DNA of 15,405 bases. Source: Clostridiales bacterium (lineage in GTDB: Bacteria > Bacillota > Clostridia > Christensenellales > CAG-314). Both the position numbers and the translations under genes were made by a program. Shown here in pieces: positions 1 to 7,348 of the stretch. Location of the stretch: assembly GCA_004558105.1 (NCBI GenBank), contig SFEB01000025.1, forward strand, positions 1 to 15,405. Reading direction: 5' to 3'. Below the pieces are notes generated by a model, which was not told where the DNA came from, searched no databases, and saw only the letters and a program-made list of their open reading frames with translations. The number at the start of each line of letters is the position of its first letter. Position 1 is the first letter of the stretch.

Positions 1-118
1 TTCCTTTACAGTTGACTTTTCTCAACCGCTGGCAAAAATCTAAAAATTGACTTGTGTGTTTTTTCTTGCTTGTTTGTCTATTCTCTTTTCAAGCTTCAAC
101 GCTGTCTCAACCGACAGC
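1..118 (-). other. 5' leader of a leftward transcript, probably a stable RNA operon
   Basis: Reading leftward from the predicted transcription start near 118, the transcript begins with a perfect 6-bp hairpin (GCTGTC at 113-118 on the minus strand pairing with GACAGC at 101-106, loop of 6). About 100 nt of A-rich sequence without an open reading frame follow, including a smaller stem near 11-26 (GTTGA/TCAAC). No coding start or ribosome binding site is visible before the left edge. Long non-coding leaders of this kind are typical of rRNA operons, but the RNA gene itself lies outside the window, so its identity is inferred. Confidence 0.4.
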
Positions 119-153
119 CTACATATCTTAACACACACTACTTTTCTTGTCAA
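118..153 (-). promoter_or_regulatory. Strong leftward sigma-A-type promoter
   Basis: On the minus strand a perfect -35 box TTGACA (148-153) is followed by a 17-nt spacer and the -10 box TAAGAT (125-130). The predicted start is near 118. Phased A-tracts precede it and no start codon follows within the window. Together these point to a stable-RNA (rRNA or tRNA) promoter. The boxes are seen directly; the target is inferred. Confidence 0.7.
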
Positions 154-156
154 CCG

Positions 157-207
157 TTTTTTTGAATTTTTTTTCTTTTTTTTTGATTTTTTTTCTATAA
201 AACGATT
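157..207 (-). promoter_or_regulatory. Phased A-tracts / UP-element-like sequence
   Basis: Directly upstream of the leftward -35 box there are four runs of 7, 8, 9 and 8 A residues on the minus strand (157-163, 167-174, 176-184, 187-194). Their centres are about 10 bp apart, i.e. one helical turn. Such phasing gives intrinsically curved DNA. A-rich sequence at this position is the hallmark of UP elements contacted by the RNA polymerase alpha C-terminal domain at rRNA promoters. Confidence 0.6.
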
Positions 208-305
208 TTTTACGACTTTAAGAGTCTGATACGTCGCGCCAAAGTAACCTCTGCCGAAAAAACTATCCGTTTGCTCTTCCGCCTTTTTCTTTTTACCTTA
301 TTTTA

Positions 306-334
306 TTGACAACTTTCGCGTGTTTTGGTAGAAT
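306..334 (+). promoter_or_regulatory. Promoter of the cyclodeaminase-family gene
   Basis: Perfect -35 TTGACA (306-311), 17-nt spacer and -10 TAGAAT (329-334). The predicted start is near 341, giving a very short leader that contains GGAGGA (345-350) five nt before the ATG at 356. The stretch between this promoter and the leftward one (about 210-305) shows no gene or clear structure. Confidence 0.75.
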
Positions 335-355
335 TTATAGGCACGGAGGAACGAT

Positions 356-988
356 ATGTTCGGCGAACTGACTATTAACGATTTTTTACACCTTTTAAAC
401 TCTTCCGCACCCACTCCCGGCGGCGGTGCGGTTGTTGCAATCAACGCGGCTCAGGCGGCGGGATTACTTTCGATGGTATCAAATATAACTACTAAAAAAA
501 ATCTTTCAGATAAATCAAATTCGGTCAATCGCGACCTTGTCAAGTGCATGCTCGTTGCGGTAATGCACCAGGAAAAACTTATGAAAGCCGCCGATGCGGA
601 CGCGGTTGCGTTTAACGCACTGATGGAATGTTATAAAATGCCCAAAACTACCGACGAAGAAAAACAGGCGCGTTCGGTAGCAATCGTTAACGCCACCAAA
701 AACGCTTGCGAACCGCCGAAACAAACCCTCCTCTCATGCATGGCTCTTGTCGACTTTGCAAAAATTGCGGTAGAACAAGGAGACAGGTCGGTTGTTTCCG
801 ACGCATTTATTGCCTGCCGTATGTTAGCGACGGCAATGCGTTGCAGTATCTACAATCTGCAAATCAATCTTAAAACTTTAATCGGTAAAGACGACGAATT
901 TGTGAAAAAGACGAACGAATTTATCGCCAGAACCGACGCAGTTATAACAGAGCTTGAAAAATTTATCGATGAAAAATGCCGTTTTTAA
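356..988 (+). CDS. Cyclodeaminase/cyclohydrolase family protein (FTCD C-terminal-domain type)
   Basis: A 210-residue, mostly helical protein of the stand-alone formiminotetrahydrofolate cyclodeaminase / methenyl-THF cyclohydrolase (FchA-like) family. These cytosolic enzymes act in folate one-carbon metabolism, either releasing ammonia from 5-formimino-THF or hydrolysing 5,10-methenyl-THF. The recognisable N-terminal signature is the APTPGGG segment (residues 18-24) followed by an Ala-rich helix (about 25-40), and the length matches the family. The start is supported by GGAGGA five nt upstream. The gene is monocistronic: it has its own promoter, and terminator-like hairpins follow. No histidine-degradation or other folate gene is beside it, so the exact reaction cannot be assigned from context. 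Confidence 0.85.
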   Translation: MFGELTINDFLHLLNSSAPTPGGGAVVAINAAQAAGLLSMVSNITTKKNLSDKSNSVNRDLVKCMLVAVMHQEKLMKAADADAVAFNALMECYKMPKTTDEEKQARSVAIVNATKNACEPPKQTLLSCMALVDFAKIAVEQGDRSVVSDAFIACRMLATAMRCSIYNLQINLKTLIGKDDEFVKKTNEFIARTDAVITELEKFIDEKCRF

Positions 989-1000
989 CGGCGCTTTTGC
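978..1000 (+). terminator. Possible weak hairpin overlapping the stop codon
   Basis: GCCGTT (978-983) pairs with AACGGC (987-992) around a 3-nt loop that includes the first base of the TAA stop, and T-rich sequence follows (GCTTTTGCTTTT). The T-run is interrupted, so this is weaker than the hairpin at 1048 and may act only as an mRNA 3' end stabiliser. Confidence 0.3.
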
Positions 1001-1047
1001 TTTTCAATATTATATATATCCGTTACATACGTCAGTACTTTTTGAAT

Positions 1048-1072
1048 ACGCCCGAAAAAAACGGGCGTTTTC
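1048..1072 (+). terminator. Intrinsic terminator after the cyclodeaminase-family gene
   Basis: Stem ACGCCCG (1048-1054) and CGGGCGT (1062-1068) with an all-A 7-nt loop and T residues after the stem. It lies 60 nt past the stop codon and before the next promoter. The U-tract is short (4-5 T before a C), so strength is moderate. Confidence 0.6.
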
Positions 1073-1128
1073 AACTGCAAATATTTAAATATATAATAAA
1101 ATTCAGCAAATTTCGGTAATTATTCAAT

Positions 1129-1144
1129 CTTCTTTTCAAAGAAG
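1129..1144. promoter_or_regulatory. Perfect palindrome, candidate operator of the acyltransferase promoter
   Basis: CTTCTTT (1129-1135) and its exact reverse complement AAAGAAG (1138-1144) are separated by TC. The palindrome fills the -35/spacer region just upstream of the extended -10 box at 1148-1156. It has no T-run, so it is not a terminator. A dimeric repressor bound here would block the promoter. The regulator is unknown. Confidence 0.4.
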
Positions 1145-1147
1145 TCG

Positions 1148-1156
1148 TGCTATAAT
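1148..1156 (+). promoter_or_regulatory. Extended -10 promoter of the acyltransferase gene
   Basis: TGCTATAAT is a perfect extended -10 (TGn plus TATAAT at 1151-1156). No good -35 box lies 16-18 nt upstream, as is usual for extended -10 promoters. The predicted start, 7-8 nt downstream, falls at about 1163-1164, right at the ATG at 1164. Confidence 0.55.
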
Positions 1157-1163
1157 GAAGATT

Positions 1164-2369
1164 ATGAAAAATTGGGTTAAAAAACGGCATAACCGTATTT
1201 TTAAAATGGTGAAAAAGCCGATAGGCAATTATTTAAAAAAACACTATGGATTGACTTTCACGCCCTTCGACACGGAGGGCAAACCTTATCTCATTTTAGC
1301 CAACCATCAGACGGCGTTGGATCACTTCGTCATCCTTCTCCCGCTGAAAGAATACGCCTACCCTATCGCCAGCGAAGATATTTTTTCCATTCGCCTCGGT
1401 AAACTCCTCAGTTGGGCTGTTGCTCCCGTTCCTTTGGTGAAAGGGCAAAAAAACGTTACTACCATACTTACCTGCCGTCGCATAGCGGCGCAAAACAAGT
1501 CTATCATACTGTGCCCGGAGGGAAACCGTACTTTCAGCGGAAAAACCGAGTACATTGCACCGTCGGTCGCAAAAATGGCAAAATTGCTCAAACTCCCCAT
1601 TGCCTTCATGATAATACGCGGAGGATACGGAGTCCGACCGCGCTGGGCGGAAGAAAATCGACCGGCTAAAATGCATGTGTCCGTGGAAAGCGTACTTACT
1701 CCGGAAGAATATTCGGGAATGACCGACGACCAACTGTACGCGGAAATCTGCAAGCGCCTGTACGTGGACGAAAGCCACGACGACGGAACTGTCTACGACT
1801 GCGCTCACCGCGCCGAGTACCTCGAACGGGTTTTGTATTACTGTCCCCATTGCGGCATGACTCACTTTGAGTCGCACGGGCACGAACTGAAATGTACGAA
1901 ATGCGGTATGACCGTCATTTATCAGACCAACAAACAGTTTACGACGGCGGACGGCACGCCCCCTCCCTTTAACAACGTCAACGAGTGGTACGAAGCGCAG
2001 AGAAAGTTCGTCGTAGAATATCAACCGACGGATAACGACGCTGCGTTAACCGAAGACGCCTGCAACGTATACGACGTAAGACTCATGAAGGGCAAAAAGT
2101 TATTGCACAAAAACGCAAAACTGACCTTGTATCCCGACAAAATAGTGTTTACGCTCAAAAAAGGGCAGACGATAAAGAAAGAGTTTTTGACCGACGTCTC
2201 TTCGATGGCGGTGCTGGGCAAAAATAAACTGGAAATTTTCGTCGACGACAAAGTATGGCAAGTCGTAGGCGACAAACGTTTCAACGCCGTAAAATACGCG
2301 AATTTCTTTTTCAAATATAAAAACAATAAGGAGGGTATTTATGACCTCGGGCAATTTTTGGGACTCTGA
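1164..2369 (+). CDS. PlsC-like lysophospholipid acyltransferase with a C-terminal zinc ribbon
   Basis: Acyltransferase of the 1-acylglycerol-3-phosphate acyltransferase (LPLAT) superfamily, which transfers an acyl chain to a lysophospholipid or related acceptor at the membrane. Numbering from the ATG at 1155, motif I is NHQTALDH (50-57, the HX4D catalytic motif) and the motif III equivalent is CPEGNRTFSG (120-129). After the catalytic domain comes a CxxC...CxxC zinc ribbon (C230, C233, C247, C250) and a beta-rich tail of about 115 residues. The protein is about 400 residues, longer than a typical PlsC of about 240. An ATG at 1155 is in frame three codons upstream but overlaps the TATAAT box, so the ATG at 1164 (401 residues) is preferred. 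No clear ribosome binding site precedes either. It overlaps the downstream transporter by 29 bp, implying co-expression. The acceptor is unknown. Confidence 0.8.
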   Translation: MKNWVKKRHNRIFKMVKKPIGNYLKKHYGLTFTPFDTEGKPYLILANHQTALDHFVILLPLKEYAYPIASEDIFSIRLGKLLSWAVAPVPLVKGQKNVTTILTCRRIAAQNKSIILCPEGNRTFSGKTEYIAPSVAKMAKLLKLPIAFMIIRGGYGVRPRWAEENRPAKMHVSVESVLTPEEYSGMTDDQLYAEICKRLYVDESHDDGTVYDCAHRAEYLERVLYYCPHCGMTHFESHGHELKCTKCGMTVIYQTNKQFTTADGTPPPFNNVNEWYEAQRKFVVEYQPTDNDAALTEDACNVYDVRLMKGKKLLHKNAKLTLYPDKIVFTLKKGQTIKKEFLTDVSSMAVLGKNKLEIFVDDKVWQVVGDKRFNAVKYANFFFKYKNNKEGIYDLGQFLGL

Positions 2370-3849
2370 CGTCTGGAGTTTTATACTCATACTGGGCACT
2401 ATCGGTTTGACCGTACTTGTGGCGGAGGCGTTAAGAAACAACATTAAGTGGCTCAAACGCTCGCTTATTCCTTCGTCGGTACTCGGCGGCATGATTCTGC
2501 TTATTATTTCCACTATCGTTTTTTACGCGACCGGCGGAAAAGACGGAGGAAAATACCTCTTTGAACTGCCTTGCTTTAACGGCGGAACAATGTCGGGAAT
2601 GACCATATTGGAAATTCTCACTTATCACTGTCTGGGACTCGGCTTCGTCGCCACCGCCCTGCGCCCCGGCAGTAAAAAACTCACCAAACAACGCGCGGGC
2701 GAAGTTTTTGACAGCGGCGTTACTACCGTAAGCGGTTATTTGCTTCAAGGTATTCTCGGCTTGGTCATTACTATCGTTGCAGTGCTTATCGGCACTCAAA
2801 TCTGGGAGGGCGCGGGCGTTCTGCTCCCCTTCGGTTACGGTCAGGGCACGGGACAGGCGATGAATTACGGCAGTATGTACGGCAACTCCGAAATGCCGTG
2901 GGGATTTGAAAGCATCGAAAGCGGCCGCAGTTTTGGTCTTGCGGTTGCCGCTATGGGATTTTTGTCGGCATGCATAGGCGGCGTTATCTATATGAATATA
3001 ATGCGCCGCAAAGGAAAAATCGTAATTAAGGACGAACAGAAAGAAAATATAACTTTCGACCAGATTATCGGACCCAACGACACTCCGATGAGCGGTTCGG
3101 TAGATAAACTGACCATTCAGATAGGTATCGTCGTCGCGGTATACGCCGTCAGTTACTGTTTGATGGAGGGAATTTGCAGTCTCTTAAATCTCGGCGAAAG
3201 TATGCGCGCCACGATTTTCGGCTTCAATTTTTTAATCGGCACCTTCCTTGCAATTGCATTAAAGAGCATAATTACGGGACTGAATAGAAAGGGACGTATT
3301 AAACGTCAGTTCCTCAACGGCTTTATGATGAACCGTATAAGCGGTTTCGTATTCGATTTTATGGTGGTCGCCGGTATCGCCGCAATAAGAATAGACGCTA
3401 TCAGCGAATATATCGGCACCCTGTTAATAATGGGCGTTATCGGCGCGTTGGCAACGTATTTTTACGTCAAATTTATCTGCGAAAAACTCTTTAAGGACTA
3501 TGCTCCGCAACAGTTTTTGGCTTTTTACGGAATGTTGACGGGTACGGCAAGTACGGGTATCATTCTTCTGCGCGAAATAGACGATCAGTTTGAAACCCCT
3601 GCGGCCGACAACCTGGTTTATCAAAATTTACCTGCCATCGTTTTCGGCTTCCCTCTCATGTTATTGGGAACGTTCATTTACACCGGTGGCGAAAAGATTA
3701 CCTCGCCGCTTTCGGTTTATATTACGCTGGGACTCATGGTTGTGTTTTTCGTAATACTGCAAATCATTCTTTTCAGACGAAAATTTTTCAGGAAAAAGTC
3801 CGTAGAAAATGCGGAAACCGCCACGAAGGCTCAGACGCCGTCGGAATAA
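2341..3849 (+). CDS. Sodium/glutamate symporter-like membrane transporter (ESS/GltS family)
   Basis: A 502-residue polytopic membrane protein resembling Na+:glutamate symporters (GltS). The two inverted-repeat signature loops are visible: GYGQGTGQAMNYG (165-177) in the first half and GMLTGTASTGIILLR (397-411) in the second. N-terminal hydrophobic helices are at about 12-30 and 43-62, with further ones at 132-152, 195-218, 258-282, 288-312, 335-376 and 428-478. It is about 100 residues longer than E. coli GltS, with extra loops around 65-95 and 222-255 and a charged C-terminal tail (479-502), so glutamate as substrate is uncertain. The start is fixed by AAGGAGGG about 5 nt upstream, inside the end of the acyltransferase gene. 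A strong terminator follows. Confidence 0.75.
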   Translation: MTSGNFWDSDVWSFILILGTIGLTVLVAEALRNNIKWLKRSLIPSSVLGGMILLIISTIVFYATGGKDGGKYLFELPCFNGGTMSGMTILEILTYHCLGLGFVATALRPGSKKLTKQRAGEVFDSGVTTVSGYLLQGILGLVITIVAVLIGTQIWEGAGVLLPFGYGQGTGQAMNYGSMYGNSEMPWGFESIESGRSFGLAVAAMGFLSACIGGVIYMNIMRRKGKIVIKDEQKENITFDQIIGPNDTPMSGSVDKLTIQIGIVVAVYAVSYCLMEGICSLLNLGESMRATIFGFNFLIGTFLAIALKSIITGLNRKGRIKRQFLNGFMMNRISGFVFDFMVVAGIAAIRIDAISEYIGTLLIMGVIGALATYFYVKFICEKLFKDYAPQQFLAFYGMLTGTASTGIILLREIDDQFETPAADNLVYQNLPAIVFGFPLMLLGTFIYTGGEKITSPLSVYITLGLMVVFFVILQIILFRRKFFRKKSVENAETATKAQTPSE

Positions 3850-3860
3850 AAAAGAAAACC

Positions 3861-3896
3861 AAAAACGGGTTTACGGTTTGTAAACCCGTTTTTTTC
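3861..3896 (+). terminator. Strong intrinsic terminator after the ESS transporter
   Basis: Stem ACGGGTTTAC (3865-3874) / GTAAACCCGT (3880-3889) with loop GGTTT, followed by a T-run through 3895. The stem can be extended by the A-run before it and the T-run after it. It starts 15 nt after the stop codon. Confidence 0.9.
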
Positions 3897-3990
3897 TGCG
3901 TAAAATTCCTCATCTTCCCCTTGAAAACCCGTTTGATTTTTTCGTTACTTAATTTTCCGATTTCGGTCACACAGGCAAAACGTCTTTTAC

Positions 3991-4019
3991 TTGACTTTTA
4001 TCTTCCCACGCTATACAAT
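3991..4019 (+). promoter_or_regulatory. Promoter of the MATE gene, predicting a leaderless mRNA
   Basis: TTGACT (3991-3996), exact 17-nt spacer, TACAAT (4014-4019). Only 6 nt separate the -10 box from the ATG at 4026, so the predicted transcription start coincides with the A of the start codon. No ribosome binding site is present. Confidence 0.7.
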
Positions 4020-4025
4020 TAAGCT

Positions 4026-5459
4026 ATGAACGAAACGGAAGAAATAACGGAGCAACAAACGACGGACAGGAATAAAACCACCGCCGACCTTACCAAAGGC
4101 AATTTGTTGACTAATATTATAAAGTTTACCATACCCATCATATTGACGGGTATTCTTCAACTGTTATTTAACGCAGCCGACATAGCCGTAGTGGGCAATT
4201 TCGCGAGCGATACCGCCCTCGCGGCAGTAGGGGCGACGGGAGCGTTGAACAACCTTATCGTCAATCTCATACTCGGTCTTTCGGTAGGCGCAGGCGTATG
4301 CGTTGCAAGATGTTTCGGCGCAAAAGACGACAAAGGTATGTTCGAAGTCGTGCATACCTCGATGCTGACCGCCATTATCGGCGGAATAATATTCGGGGCT
4401 ATCGGCGTGATTTTCGGCAGAGTTTTTCTCGAATGGATGGCTACTCCCGACAACGTTATCGACCAGTCGACGACCTATATGCGAATAATCTTTTGCGGCG
4501 TGCCTTTTATGATCGTTTACAACTTCGGCGCGTCAATACTAAGGTCGGTAGGCAACACCAAACAACCTCTCTACTACCTCGTAACCGCAGGCGTGATAAA
4601 CGTTTTGCTCAACCTGTTTTTCGTACTCGTACTCAAACGCGACGTAGACGGCGTTGCGCTTGCGACCATTATTTCTCAATTCGTCGCATGCGTGTTGGTG
4701 GTAAGATACCTTGTCAAAGTAAACGGTCCTCACAAACTGTACTTTAAAAAACTTAAAATTTACGGAAAACGGTTGCGCGATATAATAATCATCGGCTTGC
4801 CGGCGGGATTGCAGGGCTCGGTTTTTTCCATCTCCAATATTCTCATTCAGTCAAGCATCAACAGTTTCGGCGATATAGTGATGTCTGCAAATACGGCGGC
4901 GGGAAACATCGAAGGTTTCGTTTACACCGCTATGAACTCCTTTCACCAGACCGCTCTCACCTTCGTCGGACAACACATCGGCGCAAAAAAAGAATACAGA
5001 ATCAAAAATATCTGCCTTATTTGCGTCGCATGCGTTTCGGTAGTCGGCTTGGTATTCGGACTCGGCGTGTACCTTCTCGGACCGCAACTGCTGTCTCTGT
5101 ACGCAAAACCCGAAATCCGCGACGACGTCATCAGGTACGGTCTCATTCGTATGTCCTGGATAGCCGCGCCGTATTTCCTTTGCGGAATAATGGATACGTT
5201 AAGCGGAATACTGAGAGGCATCAACAAATCGGTAGAATCGATGGTTCTCACCTTGTTTTTTGCCTGCGGATTCAGAATATTCTGGATTTACACCGTATTT
5301 GCGGCAAACCGAACCTTATCCGTTTTATATATGTCCTACCCGATTTCCTGGACGCTGTGTATCATTTTTGAAGCGTTGTTGTTCATAATTTCTTACGGAA
5401 AAATGATGAAAAAAGTAAGGTTGCAACAGCAAATGGAAACCTTGCAACCTTTAAACTAA
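4026..5459 (+). CDS. MATE family multidrug/metabolite efflux transporter
   Basis: A 477-residue inner-membrane antiporter of the multidrug and toxic compound extrusion family, which exports organic cations or other compounds using a Na+ or H+ gradient. It has the usual family length (about 450) plus a polar N-terminal tail (1-25). The two homologous six-helix halves are visible. The first starts at about residue 27 and contains ADIAVVGNF (51-59) and GASILRSVGNTKQP (168-181). The second starts at about 250 and contains the AAGNIEGFVYTAMNSF region (291-306) and VGQHIGAKK (314-322). It has no operon partner: its own promoter lies directly upstream, and a terminator shared with convergent alaS lies downstream. 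The substrate cannot be told from sequence. Confidence 0.9.
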   Translation: MNETEEITEQQTTDRNKTTADLTKGNLLTNIIKFTIPIILTGILQLLFNAADIAVVGNFASDTALAAVGATGALNNLIVNLILGLSVGAGVCVARCFGAKDDKGMFEVVHTSMLTAIIGGIIFGAIGVIFGRVFLEWMATPDNVIDQSTTYMRIIFCGVPFMIVYNFGASILRSVGNTKQPLYYLVTAGVINVLLNLFFVLVLKRDVDGVALATIISQFVACVLVVRYLVKVNGPHKLYFKKLKIYGKRLRDIIIIGLPAGLQGSVFSISNILIQSSINSFGDIVMSANTAAGNIEGFVYTAMNSFHQTALTFVGQHIGAKKEYRIKNICLICVACVSVVGLVFGLGVYLLGPQLLSLYAKPEIRDDVIRYGLIRMSWIAAPYFLCGIMDTLSGILRGINKSVESMVLTLFFACGFRIFWIYTVFAANRTLSVLYMSYPISWTLCIIFEALLFIISYGKMMKKVRLQQQMETLQPLN

Positions 5460-5475
5460 AATAAAAACCAAACAA

Positions 5476-5508
5476 AAAAAACTCTCACTTATCGTGAGAG
5501 CTTTTTTG
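5476..5508. terminator. Bidirectional terminator between the MATE gene and alaS
   Basis: CTCTCAC (5482-5488) pairs with GTGAGAG (5494-5500) across loop TTATC. A run of A residues precedes the stem and a run of T residues follows it, so it serves both the rightward MATE transcript and the leftward dnaB-glnS-alaS transcript. Confidence 0.9.
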
Positions 5509-5519
5509 TTTATTTTAAA

Positions 5520-7310
5520 TTAATCCTTGTGAAGTTCTGCCTTGATACGTCTTACGCCGCTGCTGCTGGATTGCTCTTTCGTGATAACAAACTTTCCGAG
5601 GTCGCCCGTGTTAGCGGCATGCGGACCGCCGCACATTTCCATCGAAACGTCGCCGATTGTATAAACTTTTACAACTTCGCCGTACTTATCGCCGAATAAA
5701 CCTATCGCACCTCTGTTGCGAGCTTCTTCTATAGGCAATTCTTCACAAACTACGGGAATTTTACGGTCGATAGCCTCGTTTACGAGTTTTTCAACCTCTT
5801 TAACTTCTTCGGGAGTCATAGGACGGTGGAAAGAAAAGTCAAAACGGAGTCTCTCGGGAGTGATGTTACTGCCCTTTTGAGCAACTTCGTCGCCCAAAAC
5901 CTTGCGGAGACTTGCCTGCAACAAGTGAGTTGCGGTATGAAGGTTGGTAGTCGCCTCGCTACTGTCGGCAAGACCGCCCTTAAAACGTTGACCGCTGGCG
6001 TCGTGGCTGAGTTTCTGGTGTTCTGCAAAACAATCCGCAAACCCTTTTTCGTCCACTTTCAGTCCTCTTTCTTTTGCAAATTCTACCGTCATTTCGAGAG
6101 GAAAACCGTAGGTGTCGTAAAGTTTAAAAGCGGTTGCGCCGTCGATAACGTCGCCGTCAAGCCTGTCCACTACTCTGTTAAACTCTTTTTCGCCGCCTAC
6201 CAACGTGTGCAAAAACTTTTCTTCTTCTTTGTTGAGTTCTTCTATTATTTTGGCGTGGTTGCGTACGAGTTCACGATACACGTCTTTGTAAATATCTACG
6301 TAAACTTCCGCAATTTTCGTCAGGTCACCCTTGTTGAGTCCTATCTGATTTCCGAAACGAACGGCACGGCGGATAAGACGACGGAGAACGTACCCCTGGT
6401 CGACGTTACTCGGAACGATACCCATGTCGTCGCCGATGAGGAACACCGCGCTGCGAACGTGGTCTGCAACGATACGCATGGCTCGCGTAGTCTTTTCGTC
6501 CTCTCCGTATTTTTTACCGCTGAGTTCTTCTATCTTTTCTATCGCCGGTTTAAAGACGTCGGTTTCGTAAACCGATTCAAAACCGTTAAGGACGCAGACC
6601 GTGCGTTCCAGCCCCATACCCGTATCGACGTTCTTTTGAGCCAAAGGCAGATAAGTGCCGTCGGGTTGTTTGTTGAATTGCATGAAAACGTTATTCCAGA
6701 TTTCGATGTATTTACCGCAATCGCAGGCGGGACTGCAATCGTCACAGCATTTTTCTTTGCCCGTATCCCAAAAAATTTCGGTATCTGCGCCGCAAGGTCC
6801 CGTCGCGCCGGCTATCCACCAGTTGTTCTTTTTGGGAAGGTAAAAAATACGGTCTTTCGCAATTCCGCATTCCTGCCAGACGCGAGCGCTCTCTTCGTCT
6901 CTGGCGCAGTCCTCGTCCCCTGCAAATACCGAAACGGCGAGACGGTTTTTGTCCAGACCGAGGTATTCGGGACTGGTCAAAAATTCGTAACTCCATCTGA
7001 TAGACTGTTCTTTAAAATAATCGCCCAAAGACCAGTTGCCGAGCATTTCAAAAAAAGTACAGTGACTGTTGTCGCCTACTTCGTCGATGTCGCCCGTGCG
7101 GATACACTTCTGGACGTCGGTGAGGCGTTTGCCGTTGGGGTGAGTCTGTCCCATAAGGTACGGAATAAGCGGATGCATGCCCGCCGTGGTAAACAAAACC
7201 GACGGGTCGTTTTCGGGAATAAGGCTTGCGCTCTTTATAACGGCATGCCCTCTCTCCTCAAAGAACCTTAAAAACGTCTGACGCAAATTCTTGCTGTTGA
7301 TTTCTTTCAT
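5520..7310 (-). CDS. alaS: Alanyl-tRNA synthetase, short form lacking the C-Ala domain
   Basis: Class II synthetase charging tRNA-Ala in the cytosol. The catalytic domain covers about residues 1-240, including FTTAGMHPLIP (40-50), FEMLGNWSLGDYF (87-99) and motif 3 GMGLERT (231-237), followed by the tRNA-recognition region with LYDTYGFP (397-404). The editing domain retains its metal-binding residues: HTATH (458-462) and C560/H564 in CGGPH. A Cys cluster at 188-198 (CC, C192, C196, C198) could bind zinc. At 596 residues it ends just after GVRRIKAE, where usual bacterial AlaRS (about 870-880) continues into the DHHA1/C-Ala domain. The natural TAA stop and the terminator beyond it argue against a recent break. 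The start has AGAGGAAG upstream. It lies 38 bp after glnS, probably in the same operon. Confidence 0.93.
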   Translation of the reverse strand: MKEINSKNLRQTFLRFFEERGHAVIKSASLIPENDPSVLFTTAGMHPLIPYLMGQTHPNGKRLTDVQKCIRTGDIDEVGDNSHCTFFEMLGNWSLGDYFKEQSIRWSYEFLTSPEYLGLDKNRLAVSVFAGDEDCARDEESARVWQECGIAKDRIFYLPKKNNWWIAGATGPCGADTEIFWDTGKEKCCDDCSPACDCGKYIEIWNNVFMQFNKQPDGTYLPLAQKNVDTGMGLERTVCVLNGFESVYETDVFKPAIEKIEELSGKKYGEDEKTTRAMRIVADHVRSAVFLIGDDMGIVPSNVDQGYVLRRLIRRAVRFGNQIGLNKGDLTKIAEVYVDIYKDVYRELVRNHAKIIEELNKEEEKFLHTLVGGEKEFNRVVDRLDGDVIDGATAFKLYDTYGFPLEMTVEFAKERGLKVDEKGFADCFAEHQKLSHDASGQRFKGGLADSSEATTNLHTATHLLQASLRKVLGDEVAQKGSNITPERLRFDFSFHRPMTPEEVKEVEKLVNEAIDRKIPVVCEELPIEEARNRGAIGLFGDKYGEVVKVYTIGDVSMEMCGGPHAANTGDLGKFVITKEQSSSSGVRRIKAELHKD

Positions 7311-7348
7311 ATTCTTCCTCTTTATTCTCTCTTGAGTAAATTTTAAAA

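Noticed and set aside
47..229. 60-codon open frame rich in Phe and Ser
   Set aside because: It reads through the T-rich complement of the phased A-tracts and the leftward promoter, has no ribosome binding site, and its composition is that of low-complexity DNA.
1296..2024. 242-codon open frame antisense to the acyltransferase
   Set aside because: It is entirely inside the gene with clear PlsC motifs on the other strand, and shows no family features or initiation signals of its own.
5826..7271. 481-codon open frame on the plus strand opposite alaS, and a similar 444-codon frame (7796-9130) opposite glnS
   Set aside because: They lie fully or almost fully antisense to confidently identified synthetase genes. 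Their predicted proteins are unrecognisable, and no ribosome binding site or promoter fits. They result from codon usage that avoids TTA/CTA/TCA in the sense gene.
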